A stretch of 64,000 bases of DNA from Helicobacter sp. 12S02634-8. Its GTDB lineage: Bacteria; Campylobacterota; Campylobacteria; Campylobacterales; Helicobacteraceae. Positions 43,451-52,282 of this stretch are shown piece by piece. The translations under genes and the position numbers were made by a program. The notes beneath the pieces were generated by a model. It saw nothing but the letters and a program-made list of their open reading frames with translations, had not been told where the DNA came from and made no database searches. Position 1 is the first letter of the stretch. Each line of letters opens with the position of its first letter. Location of the stretch: NCBI RefSeq assembly GCF_002272865.1, contig NZ_MLAP01000008.1, positions 1-64,000 on the forward strand, given 5' to 3'.

Positions 43451-43825
43451 TTATTTCACTTCGACCTTAGCTCCAGCTTCTTCGAGTTTTTTCTTAAAGG
43501 TTTCAGCATCTTCTTTATTCACGCCCTCTTTGATGGTATGGGGAGTTTTTTCAGTGGCTTCTTTAGCTTCTTTAAGACCAAGTCCTGTGATCTCTCTGAC
43601 AGCTTTGATGACATTGATTTTATTCGCACCGCTATCAAGCAAAACAACATTGAATTCTGTTTTTTCCTCAACAGCTGCCGCTCCTCCTGCTGCAACAGCT
43701 CCAGCGACCACTGTAGGTGCTGCACTCACGCCAAACTTCTCTTCAAAAGCCTTCACCAATTCTGATAGCTCAAGAACTGACAAACTCCCGATATAATCTA
43801 AAACTTCTTCTTTTGTAATCGCCAT
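43451..43825 (-). CDS. rplL: 50S ribosomal protein L7/L12
   Basis: 124 residues: N-terminal dimerisation domain, Ala/Gly-rich hinge ([17 protein letters not shown]) and C-terminal factor-binding domain ([12 protein letters not shown]). Stalk protein present in several copies per ribosome. 18 bases after rplJ. Confidence 0.97.
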   Translation of the reverse strand: MAITKEEVLDYIGSLSVLELSELVKAFEEKFGVSAAPTVVAGAVAAGGAAAVEEKTEFNVVLLDSGANKINVIKAVREITGLGLKEAKEATEKTPHTIKEGVNKEDAETFKKKLEEAGAKVEVK

Positions 43826-43843
43826 AATGGCCTCCTTAAATTT

Positions 43844-44326
43844 TTATTCTTGTTCCTTTTGTTTTCTCAGATTATCCAATCCAGTGACAAAATATCGTGC
43901 TGGTGCTGTCCAGACAGACAAAAGCATACCGATAAGTTCTTCTTTGCTTGGTAGTTTTGAGATAGCCATAATATGATCTGAGCTAACTTTTTCTTGATCA
44001 AAACAACCCACTTTGATAGCAAACTTATCTTTATTTTCTTCAGAAAACTTAGCTACTAGCTTGGATAACGCTATTTGGTCATTGCCCCAAATGAAAATAT
44101 TGGTATCTCTCAATTCCAAATCAGGGTATTGGGCATTTTTCATAGAAATCTCTGCCAAAGTATTTTTGACTACTTGGACTTTGATTTGCAAATCTCTAGC
44201 CGAAACCCTAAGCTTCTCCAAACTCTTGACACTGAGTCCTTTATAATCGCACACAACCAGAGCAGAGGCATTTTGAAACTCTGCTGCTAGATACGCAACG
44301 GTTTGATTCTTTTGAAGTTTGGTCAT
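43844..44326 (-). CDS. rplJ: 50S ribosomal protein L10
   Basis: 160 residues; [20 protein letters not shown] and [19 protein letters not shown] identify L10, which anchors the L12 stalk to 23S rRNA. Strong SD AAAGGAGG upstream. Its 100-base leader has possible regulatory stems. Confidence 0.96.
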   Translation of the reverse strand: MTKLQKNQTVAYLAAEFQNASALVVCDYKGLSVKSLEKLRVSARDLQIKVQVVKNTLAEISMKNAQYPDLELRDTNIFIWGNDQIALSKLVAKFSEENKDKFAIKVGCFDQEKVSSDHIMAISKLPSKEELIGMLLSVWTAPARYFVTGLDNLRKQKEQE

Positions 44327-44428
44327 TTTTTCCTCCTTTCCAGACTAGACTTCTACAAGGAGAGTTATCAAATTAAGCTAAAAAGCCCTTGTGATCTTTA
44401 GTCCAAAGATAAAAATAAAACTTAAACT
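44327..44428 (-). promoter_or_regulatory. rplJ leader, possible L10 autoregulatory site
   Basis: Gap between rplA and rplJ on the minus strand. ACAAGG (44355-44360) can pair with CCTTGT (44387-44392). L10-L12 leaders are known to bind the protein and repress translation in many bacteria; whether this RNA has the required kink-turn cannot be decided by eye. Confidence 0.3.
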
Positions 44429-45133
44429 TTATTTAACATCCATGAGTTCTTGAGAGTCCAATTTGACTGAGGGCGACATTGTCAAAGACAAAATCCCTCC
44501 TTTGATATATTTTCCTTTTGCACTCGCAGGCTTCAAGCGATTGATGGTTTTAAGAAATTCTAACATATTTTCTTTGATTTTCTCTTCTGGGAAGCTTGCC
44601 TTGCCTATGGGAGCGTGGATATTTCCCTTTTTATCCACTCGGAAATTCACCTGACCACTCTTAGCGTTGGTTACAGCCTTGAGAATATCCATTGTTACCG
44701 TTCCAGTTTTGGGATTAGGCATTAATCCCTTAGGCCCTAATATCCTACCGACTTTCCCAACAAGTGCCATCATATCAGGCGTTGCGATCACCATATCAAA
44801 GTTCAAATTACCATTTTTGATCTCTTCTGCAAGATCTTCATCACCCACTACATCTGCTCCAGCACTCCTAGCCTCATCAGCCTTAAGCCCCTTAGCAAAG
44901 ACAGCAACGCGAACTTTCTTGCCTGTCCCATGGGGCAATACTACAGCACCCCTTATCATCTGATCGGCATGTCTTGGGTCTACGCCAAGCCTGAGAGCTA
45001 CTTCTACTGTTTCATCAAATTTAGCAGAGGCTAAAGATTTGACAGTGCTGACTCCACTGCTTATGTCGTATATACGATTGCTATCAACTTTTGAAAGCAA
45101 ACCTTGTAATCTTTTGGCTACCTTTTTTTCCAT
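44429..45133 (-). CDS. rplA: 50S ribosomal protein L1
   Basis: 234 residues, usual length. [35 protein letters not shown] and [18 protein letters not shown] are diagnostic. Forms the mobile L1 stalk. Follows rplK by 24 bases. Confidence 0.97.
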   Translation of the reverse strand: MEKKVAKRLQGLLSKVDSNRIYDISSGVSTVKSLASAKFDETVEVALRLGVDPRHADQMIRGAVVLPHGTGKKVRVAVFAKGLKADEARSAGADVVGDEDLAEEIKNGNLNFDMVIATPDMMALVGKVGRILGPKGLMPNPKTGTVTMDILKAVTNAKSGQVNFRVDKKGNIHAPIGKASFPEEKIKENMLEFLKTINRLKPASAKGKYIKGGILSLTMSPSVKLDSQELMDVK

Positions 45134-45157
45134 ACCATAAACTCCATTATAATTTTT

Positions 45158-45583
45158 TTAATCAACGACTTCTACGCCCATACTCCTCGCACTGCCTGCA
45201 ACAATCTTTTTTGCAGCATCTAGAGTGGTTGCGTTCAGATCTTCTATCTTGAGGTTTGCTATTTCTTCGACTTGTTTTTGGGTCAATTTAGCGATTTTGT
45301 TCTTCAATGGATTGTCTGATCCTTTTGTGATACCTGCAGCCTTTTTGATCAAATCAGTCACAGGAGGTTTTTTAGTCACAAAAGTAAAGCTTTTATCTTG
45401 ATAAATCGTAATGATCACTGGAATATTAAAATTCCCCATATCTTTAGTTTTTTCATTAAAAGCCTTGCAAAATTCCATAATATTCACCCCTCTTTGACCC
45501 AATGCAGGACCTACAGGAGGTGAAGGATTTGCCTTGCCAGCAGGAATCTGCAATTTCAATTCCCCAACAATTTTCTTTGCCAT
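45158..45583 (-). CDS. rplK: 50S ribosomal protein L11
   Basis: 141 residues. [20 protein letters not shown] and the C-terminal [12 protein letters not shown] are diagnostic. Binds the GTPase-associated region of 23S rRNA. 25 bases after nusG. Confidence 0.97.
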   Translation of the reverse strand: MAKKIVGELKLQIPAGKANPSPPVGPALGQRGVNIMEFCKAFNEKTKDMGNFNIPVIITIYQDKSFTFVTKKPPVTDLIKKAAGITKGSDNPLKNKIAKLTQKQVEEIANLKIEDLNATTLDAAKKIVAGSARSMGVEVVD

Positions 45584-45608
45584 CTTTGTTTCCTTTTAAA
45601 TGTTTTAA

Positions 45609-46142
45609 TTATACTATTTTTTCTACTTGTGAATATAGTATCTCTATAGGAGTATTTCTACCAAAAATAGAAACATTTAACTTTAACTTTCTATGTTCAA
45701 TATCATATTCCTCAACTGTTGCCGTAAAATTTGCAAAAGGACCCTCTACAATCCGCACAACTTCACCAGGATCAAAAGAAATCTTTGGCTTGGGCGCCGC
45801 ACGATTTTTGACTTTTTCAAGAATATGGTTGATATCTGCTTCACTCAAAGGTGTAGGTTTTTTATTTTCACCAATAAATCGGCTCACCTTGGGGAGTGAT
45901 TGTATCATATGCCAAAGTGCAGTATCCAAATCAACCTTGATAAAAACATAACCAGGATAGAGGCTCTGCTCTGTTACCTTGCTTTTACTTTTCTTAGAAA
46001 CCTCAATAATATCCTCTGTGGGGACAACGATTTCTTTTAAACGATCACCGATATTATGCTCTTTGACAATATTTTCGATGGCTCTTTTGACAGCCTGCTC
46101 ACTACCCGAATAAGTCTGTATGGCATACCAATCTAACGACAT
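45609..46142 (-). CDS. nusG: Transcription factor NusG
   Basis: 177 residues: N-terminal NGN domain (WYAIQTYSGSEQAVKRAIE, YPGYVFIKVDL) and C-terminal KOW domain (FDPGEVVRIVEGPFANFTAT). It links RNA polymerase to Rho or to the leading ribosome. Follows secE closely, SD AGGAG. Confidence 0.96.
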   Translation of the reverse strand: MSLDWYAIQTYSGSEQAVKRAIENIVKEHNIGDRLKEIVVPTEDIIEVSKKSKSKVTEQSLYPGYVFIKVDLDTALWHMIQSLPKVSRFIGENKKPTPLSEADINHILEKVKNRAAPKPKISFDPGEVVRIVEGPFANFTATVEEYDIEHRKLKLNVSIFGRNTPIEILYSQVEKIV

Positions 46143-46153
46143 AAAATCTCCTA

Positions 46154-46333
46154 TTACAGAATACTAGATACAGAAGCAGACAAAATAAGATCGACTAATG
46201 CCAAAAACAAAGTAATAATTGTTACTACAATAACTATTGATATTGAAGCATTTCTTATTTGCTCTTTAGTGGGAAAAATTACCTTGGATAATTCTTCTTT
46301 AGCCAATCTATAATATACAAATATTTTTTTCAT
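46154..46333 (-). CDS. secE: Preprotein translocase subunit SecE
   Basis: 59 residues: MKKIFVYYRLAKEELSKVIF, then FPTKEQ, and one membrane segment of Ile/Val/Leu. This is the short single-span SecE typical of the group; it clamps SecY in the inner membrane. The gene lies between tRNA-Trp and nusG, its classical place. Short, but length, motif and context agree. Confidence 0.93.
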   Translation of the reverse strand: MKKIFVYYRLAKEELSKVIFPTKEQIRNASISIVIVVTIITLFLALVDLILSASVSSIL

Positions 46334-46369
46334 AAAATCTCACTTCTAAATTATAGTCCAATTTAAAAA

Positions 46370-46445
46370 TGGCAGGCCAGGAGGGACTCGAACCCCCAAC
46401 ACTCGGTTTTGGAGACCGACGCTCTACCATTGGAGCTACTGACCT
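46370..46445 (-). tRNA. trnW: tRNA-Trp (CCA)
   Basis: 76 bases with encoded CCA end. Acceptor AGGTCAG/CTGGCCT, anticodon loop with CCA, T arm GGGGGTTCGAGTCCC. Lies between rpmG and secE. Confidence 0.96.
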
Positions 46446-46463
46446 ATGAAGCCAGGAAAAATC

Positions 46464-46622
46464 CTAGCTCTTTAGCTTAACTTCTTTGTGTATTGTATGT
46501 TTATTAAGCCTAGGGCAGAACTTTTTGAGCTCCAGTTTTTCTGTATTTGTCTTAGCGTTTTTTGTTGTGCTGTAATTGATATCGCCACTCTCAGAGCATT
46601 TTAGCCCTATTTTAACTTTCAT
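46464..46622 (-). CDS. rpmG: 50S ribosomal protein L33
   Basis: 52 residues. [35 protein letters not shown] and [11 protein letters not shown] are L33 throughout. Only one cysteine of each zinc-binding pair remains (KCSES, FCPRL), so zinc binding is unlikely. Between tuf and tRNA-Trp. Confidence 0.95.
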   Translation of the reverse strand: MKVKIGLKCSESGDINYSTTKNAKTNTEKLELKKFCPRLNKHTIHKEVKLKS

Positions 46623-46641
46623 AATACTTTCCTAAACCTTA

Positions 46642-47841
46642 TTATTCAATGATCTTGGTTACAACACCTGCACCGACTGTTCTACCACCTTCTCTGATAG
46701 CAAATTTAGTCCCAAGTTCGAGCGCAATAGGGCTGATGAGTTCGACATTGATTTTGATATTATCACCTGGCATAACCATTTCTACACCATCAGGCAATTT
46801 GATAGAGCCTGTCACATCTGTAGTTCTGACATAGAATTGGGGGCGATAGCCATCAAAAAATGGAGTGTGTCTACCACCTTCTTCTTTAGAAAGGACATAG
46901 ATTTCACCTTCAAATTTCTTGTGTGGAGTGATAGAGCCTGGCTTACACAAAACCATACCTCGGATAACATCTTCCTTCTTAGTTCCGCGCAAGAGAACAC
47001 CGACATTATCACCAGCTTCACCTTTGTCTAGCTCTTTTCGGAACATCTCTACACCTGTAACGATTGTCTTTTGTGTATCCCGGATACCTACGATTTCGAC
47101 TTCATCACTGACTTTGACAACGCCTCTCTCGATTCTACCTGTCACAACCGTTCCACGACCTGCAATAGAAAATACATCTTCAACAGGCATCAAGAAGGTC
47201 TTATCGGTATCTCTTTCTGGAGTGGGGATATAGCTATCGACTTCTGCCATCAATTTAAGGACTTTTTCGCCCCATTCACCGACATTGCCACTTTTTGCTT
47301 CTTCCAATGCCTTCAAAGCTGAACCTGCAACAATTGGTGTATCATCACCAGGGAACTCATAAGCACTCAAAAGTTCGCGCACTTCCATCTCAACCAAATC
47401 AAGCAATTCTTGGTCATCTACCATATCTTGTTTGTTCAAAAACACAACGATATAAGGCACACCGACTTGTCTGGATAGAAGAATATGCTCTCTTGTTTGG
47501 GGCATAGGACCATCTGCGGCAGAAACAACCAAAATCGCGCCGTCCATCTGTGCAGCACCTGTAATCATATTTTTTACATAGTCTGCGTGTCCAGGGCAAT
47601 CTACGTGTGCATAGTGTCGGTTTTCTGTTTCATACTCGATGTGAGAAGTTGCGATAGTGATCCCTCTTTCTTTTTCTTCTGGAGCATTGTCTATGTTATC
47701 ATAGTCTTTCATTTCAGCAAGACCCTTGAGAGATAAAACAGCAGAAATAGCAGCACTCAATGTGGTTTTACCATGGTCTACGTGTCCAATAGTCCCAATA
47801 TTGACATGGGGTTTAGTTTTGACAAATTTTTCCTTCGCCAT
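46642..47841 (-). CDS. tuf: Elongation factor Tu
   Basis: 399 residues. [42 protein letters not shown], and the tRNA-binding domains 2-3 complete ([21 protein letters not shown]). It delivers aminoacyl-tRNA. Only copy in the window. Confidence 0.98.
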   Translation of the reverse strand: MAKEKFVKTKPHVNIGTIGHVDHGKTTLSAAISAVLSLKGLAEMKDYDNIDNAPEEKERGITIATSHIEYETENRHYAHVDCPGHADYVKNMITGAAQMDGAILVVSAADGPMPQTREHILLSRQVGVPYIVVFLNKQDMVDDQELLDLVEMEVRELLSAYEFPGDDTPIVAGSALKALEEAKSGNVGEWGEKVLKLMAEVDSYIPTPERDTDKTFLMPVEDVFSIAGRGTVVTGRIERGVVKVSDEVEIVGIRDTQKTIVTGVEMFRKELDKGEAGDNVGVLLRGTKKEDVIRGMVLCKPGSITPHKKFEGEIYVLSKEEGGRHTPFFDGYRPQFYVRTTDVTGSIKLPDGVEMVMPGDNIKINVELISPIALELGTKFAIREGGRTVGAGVVTKIIE

Positions 47842-47941
47842 TTGTTTTCTCCTGAAATTAAAATTTGAGTTTTGATTCTAATAGAAATGTTCTTATATTC
47901 AGTTAAAAACGATTCATATCAAAATCTTTTCTTAGAAAAAC

Positions 47942-48016
<75 letters not shown>

Positions 48017-48070
48017 ATTGTTTTGGAGCTTAGAGTATACTTTTTAGTAGAAGTTCAGCTCCCAGTAATA

Positions 48071-48147
48071 TGGAGCGGGAAACGGGGCTCGAACCCGCGA
48101 CCCTCAGCTTGGAAGGCTGATGCTCTAGCCAACTGAGCTATTCCCGC
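48071..48147 (-). tRNA. trnG: tRNA-Gly (TCC)
   Basis: 77 bases with CCA. Acceptor GCGGGAA/TTCCCGC, anticodon TCC. Confidence 0.95.
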
Positions 48148-48218
48148 ATCTTGGCTTATACACTATAACTCAATGCGATAAACCCTAGGACAATACGACC
48201 TAAGATAGGACATATTAG

Positions 48219-48303
<85 letters not shown>

Positions 48304-48391
48304 CAACTAAAACACTGATAGTTATAGCAAACAATACTGGTCAAACACTGATTCAGAGAATTCTGTTTTAGAGTTTGAAAAAACAAAAATA

Positions 48392-48467
48392 TGGAGCTGG
48401 TTAAGGGACTTGAACCCCCGGCCTGCTGCTTACAAGGCAGCTGCTCTACCAACTGAGCTAAACCAGC
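48392..48467 (-). tRNA. trnT: tRNA-Thr (TGT)
   Basis: 76 bases with CCA. Acceptor GCTGGTT/AACCAGC, anticodon TGT. First product of the tRNA-tuf operon; 5' end about 14 bases from the expected transcription start. Confidence 0.95.
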
Positions 48468-48487
48468 ACATCAATTACAAAATCGAA

Positions 48488-48517
48488 ATTATACTGATTT
48501 TGACCCCCATCTGTCAA
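48488..48517 (-). promoter_or_regulatory. Consensus promoter of the tRNA-tuf-rpl-rpoBC block
   Basis: On the minus strand TTGACA (48517-48512), 18-base spacer, TATAAT (48493-48488). Both hexamers are perfect, unusual for Helicobacter, where -35 boxes are generally weak; fits a stable-RNA and translation operon needing very high output. Confidence 0.75.
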
Positions 48518-48591
48518 GCATTTTTAATAATTTTATAGCTTTGCGATCAATAAACCCAGCAATAAACCTAGATATGCCCCCTACTTTTGAG

Positions 48592-48597
48592 TATAAT
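48592..48597 (+). promoter_or_regulatory. -10 box TATAAT of manC
   Basis: TATAAT with TGAG just upstream, 33 bases before the manC ATG. It lies inside the longest possible reading frame of manC, supporting the later start. Confidence 0.5.
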
Positions 48598-48630
48598 GCA
48601 AGGCACAATTTATTTTTAGGGATCTTTACT

Positions 48631-50028
48631 ATGACTATCACAATCCTTTGTGGGGGTTCAGGCACTAGACTTTGGCCCCTTTCGCGATCTTTGTTACCCA
48701 AGCAATTTGTCCCCTTGCTGCACGATACCTCATTTTTTACCCAAACATTACTGCGTAATCGCCCTTTTATTGAGCTTTTTGATGCACATTTCCAGATCAT
48801 CACCAACCAAGACCATTATTTTCTCGCCCAAGACCAAGCCAAAAAGGCCAACACCCCTATCCAAAGCTATATCTTAGAATCGCTCGGAAAAAACACTGCT
48901 CCTGCCCTCACTATCAGCACACTCGATACAATCAAACATTATGGTGGCGATGAGATTATCCTAGCACTCCCTAGCGATCACCTCATCAAAAACACTCCAA
49001 ACTACCAAAAAGCTGTCCAAAAAGCCATAGAATATGCCAAAAAAGATTATCTTGTTACCTTTGGTATCTGCCCCACCACGCCCCATACAGGCTATGGCTA
49101 TATCCGATGTAGTGATTCTGATTGTGTCGAGCAATTTGTCGAAAAACCCAATCTTGAAATGGCACAAAAATACATCTGTGAAAAAAATTATTTCTGGAAT
49201 AGTGGTATGTTTTGCTTCAAAGCCTCAAGTTTCTTGCACCAAATGCAAACTTATGCCCCTAAAATATATGAAATATGCCAAAAAGTCTATGAAAATTCCA
49301 AACAAGATGGAGAATATATCCGTTTAGATCCCAAATCCTCTGAAGAGCTTCCAGAAATCAGTATCGATTATGCCTTGATGGAAAAAAGTCCAAAAGTCAA
49401 ATGTGTCATCGAAGAGCTTGAGTGGAGTGATATCGGTAGTTTTGAGTCCTTAGAAACCCAGTGGGATAAAGACTCTTTAGGCAATGCTTCCAAAAATGCT
49501 CTGATTGCCAAAGAAAGCAAAAATAATTTTGTGATCGCAGACAAACTTGTAGCCACTATCGGTATCGATGATCTCATTATAGTAGACACCAACGACTCCC
49601 TCCTCATCGCCAAAAAAGGTCAATCCCAAAAGATAAAAGACATTATCCACACACTCAAAACCTCCCACCCCCACCTCGCACAAATCCATACAACAGCCTA
49701 TCGCCCTTGGGGGAATTACACCGTGCTGCTTGAATCTCCAAGCTATAAAATCAAGCAAATCATTGTCAAGCCAAAATCCCGTCTGAGTCTTCAAAAGCAC
49801 TTCCATCGCAATGAGCATTGGACAATAGTCAGTGGCAGTGCATTGATTACTTTAGGGGACAAAGAGATTTTTCTCAAAGCCAATGAATCTACCTATATTC
49901 CGATGGGGCAACTCCACCGCTTGGAAAATCCTGGCAAAATTGATTTGGTGATCATAGAAATTCAAGTGGGTGAATATCTTGGTGAAGATGATATTATCAG
50001 AATAGAAGATGATTTCAAAAGATGTTAA
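48631..50028 (+). CDS. manC: Mannose-1-phosphate guanylyltransferase / mannose-6-phosphate isomerase
   Basis: 465 residues from ATG 48631 (AGGGA upstream). N-terminal nucleotidyl transferase: CGGSGTRLWPLSRSLLPKQF, FVEKPNLEMAQKY, EWSDIGSFESL. C-terminal cupin isomerase: RPWGNYTVLLE, LSLQKHFHRNEHW. One protein makes mannose-6-phosphate and GDP-mannose, the first steps towards GDP-fucose. Followed by gmd and fcl as in HP0043-HP0045. Confidence 0.94.
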   Translation: MTITILCGGSGTRLWPLSRSLLPKQFVPLLHDTSFFTQTLLRNRPFIELFDAHFQIITNQDHYFLAQDQAKKANTPIQSYILESLGKNTAPALTISTLDTIKHYGGDEIILALPSDHLIKNTPNYQKAVQKAIEYAKKDYLVTFGICPTTPHTGYGYIRCSDSDCVEQFVEKPNLEMAQKYICEKNYFWNSGMFCFKASSFLHQMQTYAPKIYEICQKVYENSKQDGEYIRLDPKSSEELPEISIDYALMEKSPKVKCVIEELEWSDIGSFESLETQWDKDSLGNASKNALIAKESKNNFVIADKLVATIGIDDLIIVDTNDSLLIAKKGQSQKIKDIIHTLKTSHPHLAQIHTTAYRPWGNYTVLLESPSYKIKQIIVKPKSRLSLQKHFHRNEHWTIVSGSALITLGDKEIFLKANESTYIPMGQLHRLENPGKIDLVIIEIQVGEYLGEDDIIRIEDDFKRC

Positions 50029-50071
50029 AAGATTCAAAAGTCTTAGAACAAACAATCAAGACTCCTAAAAT

Positions 50072-50107
50072 GGCTCTTTTGTGATTTTTGAGCCCAAAGC
50101 TTTTTTT
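50072..50107 (+). terminator. Terminator candidate after manC
   Basis: GGCTC (50072-50076)/GAGCC (50090-50094), then CAAAGC and T7 (50101-50107). A second stem AGTCTT/AAGACT precedes it. The T-run is six bases from the stem, so efficiency is uncertain. Confidence 0.4.
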
Positions 50108-50114
50108 GAATCTA

Positions 50115-50123
50115 TGCTAAAAT
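50115..50123 (+). promoter_or_regulatory. Extended -10 promoter TGcTAAAAT for gmd
   Basis: TG 50115-50116 and TAAAAT 50118-50123, 31 bases before the gmd ATG. Suggests gmd-fcl-flippase can be transcribed apart from manC. Confidence 0.5.
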
Positions 50124-50154
50124 ACCCCAAAATATCTAGCCAAAGGAACATCTC

Positions 50155-51267
50155 ATGAAAGTTGCACTCATTACAGGGATCACAGGTCAAGATGGTGCTT
50201 ATCTGGCTGAGTTCTTGCTGAAAAAAGACTATATTGTCTATGGTCTGAAACGGCGCAGCTCGCTTTTTAACACAGATCGAATCGACCATCTCTATCAAGA
50301 CCCCCATATCCAAAATCGCAATTTTATCCTCCGTTATGGCGATATGACAGACTCGATGAATCTCACGCATATTATTCAAGAAGTCCAGCCCGATGAAATC
50401 TATAATCTTGCAGCTATGAGTCATGTGGGGGTATCCTTTGAAACACCTGAATACACAGCTAATGCCGATGGTATCGGGACACTTCGGATTTTAGAGGCTG
50501 TAAGGCTTTTAGGATTAGGAGAGAAAACTAAAATCTATCAGGCTTCAACAAGCGAGCTTTTTGGCAAGGTTCAAGAAATCCCCCAAAAAGAAACCACGCC
50601 TTTCTACCCACGCTCCCCTTATGCTTGTGCAAAGCTTTATGCATATTGGATCACTGTGAATTATCGTGAGGCTTATGGGATTTTTGCTAGCAATGGTATT
50701 TTATTCAACCACGAAAGTCCGATCCGTGGCGAAACTTTTGTCACCCGAAAAATCACACGCGGGGTCGCTAGTATCGCCCTTGGGCTTCAAGACAAGCTTT
50801 ATTTAGGCAATCTAGGGGCTAAAAGAGATTGGGGGCATGCCAAAGACTATGTGCGCATGATGTGGTTGATTCTGCAAGCCAAAGAAGCGCAAGATTGGGT
50901 GATTGCTACAGGGGTCACCACAGAAGTGCGCGAGTTTGTCAAGATGGCTTTTGAAGAGATAGGCATAGAGATTGCCTTTAGGGGTGAGGGGATTGATGAA
51001 AAAGGCTATATCCAAAAATGCCACAACAAAGACTTTCAATTACCCATTGGCAAGGAGGTTATCAGCATAGACCCACGATATTTCCGGCCTACAGAAGTGG
51101 ATTTGCTCATTGGGGACGCAAGCAAAGCAAGAGAAGAGCTCGGTTGGATCCCGCAATATGACCTCAAAAGCTTGGTAAAAGAAATGATGCAATCTGATTT
51201 GGGATTGATGCAAAAAAACAAATACCTCCAAAAAGGTGGCTATGAGATTTTGAGCTACTTTGAATAG
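50155..51267 (+). CDS. gmd: GDP-mannose 4,6-dehydratase
   Basis: 370 residues; SD AAAGGA. NADP motif [19 protein letters not shown], then [19 protein letters not shown], and the catalytic STSELFGKV and [15 protein letters not shown] (Tyr-x3-Lys). It converts GDP-mannose to GDP-4-keto-6-deoxymannose. Gives the substrate for fcl. Confidence 0.96.
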   Translation: MKVALITGITGQDGAYLAEFLLKKDYIVYGLKRRSSLFNTDRIDHLYQDPHIQNRNFILRYGDMTDSMNLTHIIQEVQPDEIYNLAAMSHVGVSFETPEYTANADGIGTLRILEAVRLLGLGEKTKIYQASTSELFGKVQEIPQKETTPFYPRSPYACAKLYAYWITVNYREAYGIFASNGILFNHESPIRGETFVTRKITRGVASIALGLQDKLYLGNLGAKRDWGHAKDYVRMMWLILQAKEAQDWVIATGVTTEVREFVKMAFEEIGIEIAFRGEGIDEKGYIQKCHNKDFQLPIGKEVISIDPRYFRPTEVDLLIGDASKAREELGWIPQYDLKSLVKEMMQSDLGLMQKNKYLQKGGYEILSYFE

Positions 51268-51313
51268 CCCATATCTAAAATAGGCAATCTATCATCTACA
51301 AACAAGGAAAACA

Positions 51314-52282
51314 ATGGATCATGCATCTAAGATTTTTATCGCAGGACATCTTGGGCTAGTTGGCTCAGCACTTACAAAAACCTTGCAAGATAAGGGCTAT
51401 CAAAATCTCATCACAAAAACGCACGCCCAGCTTGATTTGAGCGATGGAGCGAGGGTGGAAGAATTTTTTAAAGAACAAGCCCCTGAATATGTATTTTTGA
51501 GTGCAGCTAAAGTCGGGGGGATTTACGCAAATAACACTTATCGCGCTGATTTTATCTATCAAAATCTAGCCATACAAAACAATGTCATTTACAACGCCTA
51601 TCGATACGGGGTCAAAAAGCTTCTATTTCTAGGCTCTAGCTGTATCTATCCTAAAAACGCTCCCCAACCCATCAAAGAATCTTACCTACTCACAAGCGAG
51701 CTAGAATACACCAATGAGCCCTATGCAATTGCAAAGATTGCGGGGTTAAAGATGTGTGAGGCGTTCAACTTGCAATATGGCTGTAATTTCATCGCTGTAA
51801 TGCCCACTAATCTCTATGGTCAAAATGACAATTTCGACCCAGAAACCTCCCATGTTCTGCCTGCTTTGATTGCAAAGTTCCATCAAGCTAAGCTCTCAGG
51901 GAGCCCATCTGTGCTGCTATGGGGGAGTGGGGAGCCAAGGCGAGAGTTTCTTTATAGCCTTGATATGGCAGAGGCTTGTGTGTATATTATGGAAAATATT
52001 GATTTCAAAGACCTCATCATATCAACCCAAGAGATTAAAAATACCCATATCAATATCGGCTATGGGAGCGATATCAGTATCAAAGAGCTGGCTTTGCTGA
52101 TTCAAGATATCATTGGCTATGATGGAGAGATTGTCTTTGATACTTCCAAACCTGATGGCACTTATCAAAAACTGCTAGATTCTTCTAAGCTCAATGCGAT
52201 GGGCTTTAAGCCCAAAACCACACTCAAAGAGGGTATCAAAAAAGTCTATGATTGGTATATCAAAAACAATGAAAAAAAATAA
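51314..52282 (+). CDS. fcl: GDP-L-fucose synthase
   Basis: 322 residues; SD AAGGAAAAC. GHLGLVGSAL nucleotide loop, SSCIYPKNAPQPIKES, TNEPYAIAKIAGLKM with the catalytic Tyr-x3-Lys. Epimerises and reduces the gmd product to GDP-fucose, the donor for fucosylated surface glycans. Overlaps the flippase gene by 14 bases. Confidence 0.96.
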   Translation: MDHASKIFIAGHLGLVGSALTKTLQDKGYQNLITKTHAQLDLSDGARVEEFFKEQAPEYVFLSAAKVGGIYANNTYRADFIYQNLAIQNNVIYNAYRYGVKKLLFLGSSCIYPKNAPQPIKESYLLTSELEYTNEPYAIAKIAGLKMCEAFNLQYGCNFIAVMPTNLYGQNDNFDPETSHVLPALIAKFHQAKLSGSPSVLLWGSGEPRREFLYSLDMAEACVYIMENIDFKDLIISTQEIKNTHINIGYGSDISIKELALLIQDIIGYDGEIVFDTSKPDGTYQKLLDSSKLNAMGFKPKTTLKEGIKKVYDWYIKNNEKK

